Shown here: one piece after another, positions 49,801 through 52,732 of the stretch
Position numbering within the stretch: the first letter of the stretch is position 1
Layout of the letters: every line of letters starts with the position of its first letter
Assembly (NCBI GenBank): GCA_964626565.1
Contig: CAZVFX010000042.1
Location: 1 to 52,732 of the forward strand
Source: CAZVFX01 sp964626565
GTDB lineage: Bacteria; Myxococcota_A; UBA9042; CAIXZC01
Direction: 5' to 3'
DNA length: 52,732 nt
Program-made: the position numbers and the translations under genes
Notes under the pieces: model-generated
What the model was told of the DNA's origin: nothing
Databases searched by the model: none
The model's input: only the letters and a program-made list of their open reading frames with translations

Positions 49801-51265
49801 CCAGCCCGCGGCCGGGGGTTCCACCGTAGCCTGGATAACCGGCGCGGGTCAGGACGCGGAACTGGTGGTATCTCGAGACGACGTTACGCTCACTCTCACC
49901 GATGACGACAAGGAAGATAAGTGGCCATCGGTCCACGCCGACCAGGTGGTGTGGGTCAACGGCCAGGACGTATTCCTGTTGAAAACCACGTGCGGACATG
50001 ACACCGACGGCGACGGCTACGAAAACTCCGATGACAACTGCCCCAACCTCTACAACCCCAACCAGGTGGACGTTGACAACGACGGCCCCGGAGACACCTG
50101 CGACCCCGACGACGATAACGACGCGGTGCCCGACCTGCAGGACAACTGCCCGTTCATGCCCAACGCGGACCAGCAGGACCTGGACAACGATGACGATGGG
50201 GACCCCTGCGACTCCGACGCGGACGGAGACGGCTATCTCAAGGAATCCTATGGTGGTGACGATTGCAACGACTTGGACCCGGAGTCCATCCCCTCCTGGA
50301 CTCCCCAGGTGATCAGCGCCGGCTCTCAGGACAACAAGGCCCCGAGAATCGGCGAGAACGGAGTAGTCTGGTACGCGAAGCAGGGCGGGTACTACCAGAT
50401 CTTCCTGTACAAGAACGACATTCTCTTCCAGTTGACAAACAACAGTCAGGATGACACCTCGCCACGCATCACCAAAGATGCGGTGGTTTGGGAACACGAC
50501 GATGGCAACGACAAGGAGATCTGGTTCTACGACGGCAACGCGATCCAGCAGCTCACGAGCAACGAACTTGACGACCGTGAGCCGAGAACCGACGGCCACG
50601 ACGTGGTCTGGTACGGCGATGACGGCCACGACTTCGAAGTGTTTCACTTCAACGGAGAGGGTACCCTGCAGGTGACCAACAACTCCAAGAACGACTACCA
50701 TCCTCACGTGGACAGCGACCTTCTGGTGTGGCGAGGATTCGATGGCAACGACTATGAGGTCTTCCTGAAGAAGGACGGAGCCATTTTCGATATCTCGCAG
50801 AATCTCAACGATGACGGTGTACCGTTTATCGAGGGCAAGCGTATCACCTGGGCGCAGTTCGATGGAAACGACTACGAAATCGTGCTGTGGGAAGACGGCA
50901 TCATGGAGCAACTCACCGACAATGAGGTCGAGGACCTGGACCCCATGGTGAATCTCACCAAGGTGGTGTGGCGCAGATTTGATGGTCACGACCACGAAAT
51001 CGCGTTCTACACCGGCTCGGTCACCGTCCAACTCACCGACGACGAACTGGAGAAAGGCCCGCCCGACCTCCATAACGGAAGGGTGGTCTGGGCTGCCAAG
51101 GAGGACAACCAGGATGACTGGGAGATCTTCACTTACAAGGCGGGGATGATCGTGCAGGTCACCGACAACGACATTATGGACGTATCCCCCTCCGTGCAGG
51201 GGGACACCATCGTCTGGCGTTGCGGCCCGGCGGTGTGCATGGCCGAGATGGATTGCGGCCAATAG
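43862..51265 (+). CDS. Giant mosaic lipoprotein with three TolB-like propellers
   Basis: A 2467-residue protein with the signal MRRRSSHILMYVILVVLSTC (lipobox). Order: Ig-like domain (about 35-130); Cys-rich CxDGNPCxVDxC units (130-372); lamin-tail domain (377-520; LVLNELLVDPVSLPDALGEW); more Cys-rich units (546-870); jelly-roll-like domain (873-1036); cadherin-like domain to 1137; myxococcus-type Cys repeat (ECDDGNNEMGDGCSDSC). Then come thrombospondin-3 repeats (1198-1365; DTDGDGVDDADDNCP); propeller one (1366-1690); a DCDDSDP linker; propeller two (1720-2045); TSP3 repeats (2046-2123); and propeller three (2140-2460; NDYEVFLKKDG, QLTDNEVEDLDP). The TSP3 repeats should bind many calcium ions. 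Likely a long surface stalk carrying three binding propellers. The ribosome site is weak. Confidence 0.9.
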   Translation: MRRRSSHILMYVILVVLSTCAEVHEPETNRYALDDGPTILAVAPADYLYLDQQDGATPVSLSFTVEGWDPFPAPGKEIRFFLDGGYEGKVEAGQQFEFPDVPMGLHSLSAVLYLAGAPLASPAAQTTRHVRISAGCEVKEDCEEGNPCSFEGCVSAGDGVKKCHWGVEFDCCLTVYDCPVGTAHCADMSGDGLPDCVECIAAADCQDGNPCSVDTCLDGVCSNSPKADSCATDAQCNDDNPCTFDACKAQTCACTHQSISGCCQYHSQCNDSNPCTVDRCLGNICRHGPVPGGGSCCQADEDCPAGNQCQIGICQLNGGDSGLCTTVPDPAKTNCCVSSAECEGYSKKWVGKCLFDSSVGYHTCGIYLSKDWCETGDHGLVLNELLVDPVSLPDALGEWVEIFNASDESIDLSGFALQGSEEEACTLFPGEPTMLAPAQYTVIARVAEAIQNGGVAADFGCGLGLSLENSSDTLSLIAPDGTTVDQVNYGPGYPLLPGASLARKNPYLPAGSPESWQDGHNTFGFGLDRGTPGAPNTDLGPVEDSPVCQDDDPCTLDLCSLDEPNFCGHLQFPLCCLDVSSCNDTNWCTTDLCTEGGTCQWEVVPFCCNEDWECDDQDDCSLDACINHSCHYGPVVPGQTCCHEDEDCVGATNCTVGECIGNACVMTTLPDCCAYDYQCNDGNPCTKDKCPEETGNCQNLAVEGCCVTDEQCEEDKPAALFCRPAHCVAAECRYAPAVPDCCSAPADCDDSNPCTYDMCNVDAHTCIHEPVGGNCCATTDDCPAPTDPCLKSVCSAGKCIVLPVPNCCTADEECGSPSLCFVDLCLANRCRRFHSGVDGCCDIYAQCPDDNLGCTTAQCVDNNCVHEVLEVCTLQLNYREQFNVAAFPAQGGYEPFFAGDQEGVPDWTVTTEGALGPDKHLSVPVAAGERTCIATPYLQPKAGQTDHVTVAFDLSLSLDAGTALVELLVEPPGQSGEWGDHWSEVLPDGGEYTFNVGLDIDDQGVAPIRLAFCLTPTENSGTAELDNIVAARGSPPEFLTTYPAISVMAGGTSTKGLRALDPDPASWGPLVFSMEFNPAFAQLKGYSYLSPAGVYLSSLYLAPPAATPLGTTSARVIVSDGYLYDLQTISIAVIDTACLTPEDCATGNPCTVGSCNDGICSYSALEPCCGNDTTESPEECDDGNNEMGDGCSDSCTHEDNDWDGLVDIFDNCPLDPNPLQADLDGDGVGDDCDADTDGDGVDDADDNCPALKNGGQYDDDDDGLGDECDDDDDNDGVEDDADNCVFTVNSQQTDTDLDGAGDACDGDDDDDGVPDDSDNCPLAPNSEQADLDYDGAGNPCDLDADGDGYGNDYDCDDFDPVVHPAWILVRRVGAGEWRWRGSVVPVTDGAAYSASPFGETDYEGFTHTGAVAQLTEDDASYEFFAASEHLLVGSRTVADERNIFLYWDDFPLELEASAFQPDSIRADGSRAVWVEGSGQEAEITMWKEGVVFTLTDNSYEDVAPALEGSTVVWQSGGEIVYYDGVIALPLTFDAVHDQKPALADGLVGWTRRDGSAGKGNIVVFDPDTGVMTYLTDDSIEDRDVAMSPFGVAWKRAGIEEGTFDVYYHDWEQTLALTSGTFSEIEQLTVGGHVVAWVGVSEGRRELWAYDGVTKKRLDVHLPDYSRLLVSENRLTWLSASGPAEARWVCTSLLDFDGDGEPAPAWGGNDCDDSDPQVFPTPQIIDLTMSAASLSSRPTFHAGTTAWSIFDGSDHEILLFDGQAIIQLTKNQVDDMHPFTYNGHIVWERHENGSSVVMHYDGKNLGPVEGSEGGIKPAVWGWQVAWLKDEGPGEGDYRIWLWDSALGSAKRVYDPPIRSDWYHLFGERVAWATKSADSQIMVYDTATELTTELGQYFTKDTEPVLFGDQVAWRNENFDWDIYYHDGSKQITVTSNSSEERAVGLWNGQLTWASDATGNFDVYRRTPDGHISRLTDDITDQDQPAAGGSTVAWITGAGQDAELVVSRDDVTLTLTDDDKEDKWPSVHADQVVWVNGQDVFLLKTTCGHDTDGDGYENSDDNCPNLYNPNQVDVDNDGPGDTCDPDDDNDAVPDLQDNCPFMPNADQQDLDNDDDGDPCDSDADGDGYLKESYGGDDCNDLDPESIPSWTPQVISAGSQDNKAPRIGENGVVWYAKQGGYYQIFLYKNDILFQLTNNSQDDTSPRITKDAVVWEHDDGNDKEIWFYDGNAIQQLTSNELDDREPRTDGHDVVWYGDDGHDFEVFHFNGEGTLQVTNNSKNDYHPHVDSDLLVWRGFDGNDYEVFLKKDGAIFDISQNLNDDGVPFIEGKRITWAQFDGNDYEIVLWEDGIMEQLTDNEVEDLDPMVNLTKVVWRRFDGHDHEIAFYTGSVTVQLTDDELEKGPPDLHNGRVVWAAKEDNQDDWEIFTYKAGMIVQVTDNDIMDVSPSVQGDTIVWRCGPAVCMAEMDCGQ

Positions 51266-51283
51266 ACTCGGAAGGAGGTTTGA

Positions 51284-52681
51284 ATGACGCACATTGTTGA
51301 TTCCCGGCTCTACGGGGGCGGTTACGCGACGCCGGAAATGCGGCGTATTTTTTCCGACCGGCTGCGCTGCCAAAGGTGGCTTGACGTGGAAGCAGCGCTA
51401 GCGCTGACCCAGGGAGAGCTGGGGGTGATTCCCGCTGAGGCGGCCGAGGAGATTGCCGCCAGGGCGAACGTGGAAAACGTAATTTTCGAGCAAGTCGAAG
51501 AGGGCATCCGGCGCACCAACCACTCGCTGGTCCCACTTCTAAAGCAGATCCAGAACGCGTGCCGGGACAGCCTGGGCGAGTACATTCATTACGGAGTCAC
51601 AACCCAGGATATCGAGGACACCGGCGCGGTGCTGGAGATGCGCGACGCGTGCGGCGTGGTGGTGCGAGACGTGCGGCGCGCGGCCGGCCTTCTTGCCGAC
51701 CTCGCTGAAGAACACATAGACACGGTCATGGCCGGCCGGACCCACGGCCAGCAGGCGCTGGTAACCACCTTTGGCTACCGCGTCGCGGTGTGGTTGGACG
51801 AAGTGCTCCGCCATTTGGAGCGCCTGGAACAGTTGGGGCCCCGCGTTTTCCGGGTCTCGCTGTTCGGAGGGGTCGGAACCATGAGCGCGCTCCCTCAGGG
51901 GCGGGCGACTCTGGCCGCGGTGGCTCGACGCCTGGGCCTCGTCGCTCCGGACGCAAGCTGGCACACCGCCCGGGACGGAGTTGCCGAGTTCGTGACTGTC
52001 ATGGCCATGATTGCCGCGACCTTCGGCAAAATCGCCAACGAAATCTACGTTCTGGCCAAAACCGAATTCGGAGAGCTCGCCGAACCCCACACTCCGGGCA
52101 AGGTTGGCTCTTCCACCATGCCTCACAAGCGGAATCCGGAATTCAGTGAGCAGGTCGCAATGCTGGCACGGCTCGCCAAGTACCAGAGTGCGGTCGCACT
52201 GGAGAGCATGATGGTGGAGCACGACCGGGACGGAAGGGCCTGGCGCATGGACTGGGTGTCGGTGCCCGAGGTTTGTTTCTTCCTGTCCGCAGCCCTGAGC
52301 TTGAGCCTCAATCTGCTTGAGGGACTCGACGTGCGCACCGACCGCATGGCCGCCAACCTCCGCCTTCAAAAGGACTTCCTGTTTTCCGAAGCTCTGATGA
52401 TCCACTTAGGGGGAACCTTCGGCAAACAGACCGCACATGAACTCGTGTACGAGGCTGCGATGGAGGCCCACGACCTGAACGAATCCATCGTAGACCGGCT
52501 GCTGAACAATCCACAGGTAGCCGAACGCCTCGACCGGGCCGAACTGGAATCGGTCACCGATCCCCTGCGCCACCTCGGCGAGGCCCAGGCCCTCACCCGC
52601 CAGGTGGTCAACCGCAGCCGCAGCCTGCTCGACGGCGGGGCGGAGAACAATTCCGTTGACGGTGTTCCTACGCCTACCTAG
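51284..52681 (+). CDS. purB: Adenylosuccinate lyase family protein
   Basis: A perfect AAGGAGG lies 5 bp before ATG 51284. The 465-residue protein has the fumarase/aspartase-superfamily signature GKVGSSTMPHKRNPEFSEQV, with the flexible-loop Ser. It also has the catalytic-His region MAGRTHGQQALVTTFGYRVA and the N-terminal FSDRLRCQRWLDVEAALALT typical of adenylosuccinate lyases. The C-terminal ADSL-type helical domain is present. PurB cleaves SAICAR and adenylosuccinate, releasing fumarate, in purine synthesis. Related 3-carboxymuconate cycloisomerases share these motifs and cannot be fully excluded. No other pur gene is adjacent. It starts 18 bp after the giant lipoprotein gene, so read-through transcription is likely. 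Confidence 0.85.
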   Translation: MTHIVDSRLYGGGYATPEMRRIFSDRLRCQRWLDVEAALALTQGELGVIPAEAAEEIAARANVENVIFEQVEEGIRRTNHSLVPLLKQIQNACRDSLGEYIHYGVTTQDIEDTGAVLEMRDACGVVVRDVRRAAGLLADLAEEHIDTVMAGRTHGQQALVTTFGYRVAVWLDEVLRHLERLEQLGPRVFRVSLFGGVGTMSALPQGRATLAAVARRLGLVAPDASWHTARDGVAEFVTVMAMIAATFGKIANEIYVLAKTEFGELAEPHTPGKVGSSTMPHKRNPEFSEQVAMLARLAKYQSAVALESMMVEHDRDGRAWRMDWVSVPEVCFFLSAALSLSLNLLEGLDVRTDRMAANLRLQKDFLFSEALMIHLGGTFGKQTAHELVYEAAMEAHDLNESIVDRLLNNPQVAERLDRAELESVTDPLRHLGEAQALTRQVVNRSRSLLDGGAENNSVDGVPTPT

Positions 52682-52691
52682 AATGACCATA

Positions 52692-52707
52692 GCCCGTTGG
52701 AGCGGGC
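52692..52707 (+). terminator. Weak hairpin after the lyase gene
   Basis: GCCCG-ttggag-CGGGC, a 5-bp stem without a T-run, about 10 bp after the stop codon. Marginal. Confidence 0.25.
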
Positions 52708-52732
52708 GGTTCCGGGAGAGTGAACGGTAATA

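Noticed and set aside
49241..51373. 710-codon minus-strand frame opposite the giant lipoprotein gene
   Set aside because: It mirrors the propeller repeats in antisense and has no recognisable protein features.

Overview
The window is GC-rich, Gram-negative-type chromosomal DNA that codes densely on both strands. About a dozen genes start with a lipoprotein signal peptide, continue through an Asp/Glu/Pro-rich tether, and then carry Cys-rich modules (CxDGNPCTxDxC units, MopE-like CDxxDNDCDG motifs, one myxococcus-type ECDDGN...GDGC repeat). That style is typical of Myxococcota, Bradymonadota and related uncultured deltaproteobacterial lineages. The taxonomic placement is inference; no rRNA or tRNA gene was recognised.

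Layout. 1-3430: an LVIVD-propeller gene that has lost its 5' end, and a Cys-rich exported protein. 3430-5430: a decayed patch with a truncated DDE transposase. It abuts a DUF2283 gene cut at codon 21, and upstream of that lies a frameshifted gene for a small BECR/RelE-like protein. 5430-11640: a Cys-rich lipoprotein, a REC-PAS-GGDEF diguanylate cyclase, and a 1103-residue lipoprotein with a beta-helix and a Gly-rich tail. 11680-11880: a near-perfect sigma-54 promoter in front of an unannotated 37-codon membrane peptide. 11967-21754: a YgiQ radical SAM enzyme, a large lipoprotein of unknown function, then a minus-strand run (beta-helix lipoprotein, GH1 glycosidase lipoprotein with an operator-like palindrome in its promoter, exported protein, zinc-ribbon/Tudor-like protein, 4HBT thioesterase). 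21930-24860: a periplasmic protein, an RpoD-family sigma factor and an exported TPR/DUF4352-like protein. 24879-29789: a choice-of-anchor-L lipoprotein, a small membrane protein and a VWA lipoprotein. 29800-36053: a tightly packed six-gene minus-strand operon (exported protein, small Cys4 protein, ATP-grasp, acyl-CoA-synthetase-like, polyprenol-phosphate-sugar synthase, GT-C glycosyltransferase) that looks like an envelope glycan or lipid pathway. 36108-40873: a 5'-nucleotidase-like lipoprotein and two more lipoproteins. 40882-43802: an alpha/beta hydrolase, a flippase-like membrane protein and an RluA-type pseudouridine synthase. 43814-52681: a giant 2467-residue lipoprotein with three TolB-like propellers, followed by a PurB-family lyase.

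The main theme is envelope display: lipoproteins built from adhesion- or carbohydrate-type modules, alongside the glycosylation and regulatory genes that could serve them. Many of the lipoprotein genes have a recognisable sigma-70-type promoter just upstream (TTG... box, mostly 17-bp spacer, TA...T box). AT-rich heptanucleotide tandem repeats sit at several gene ends, in two cases overlapping stop codons. All functions are read from sequence motifs by eye; no database search was run.
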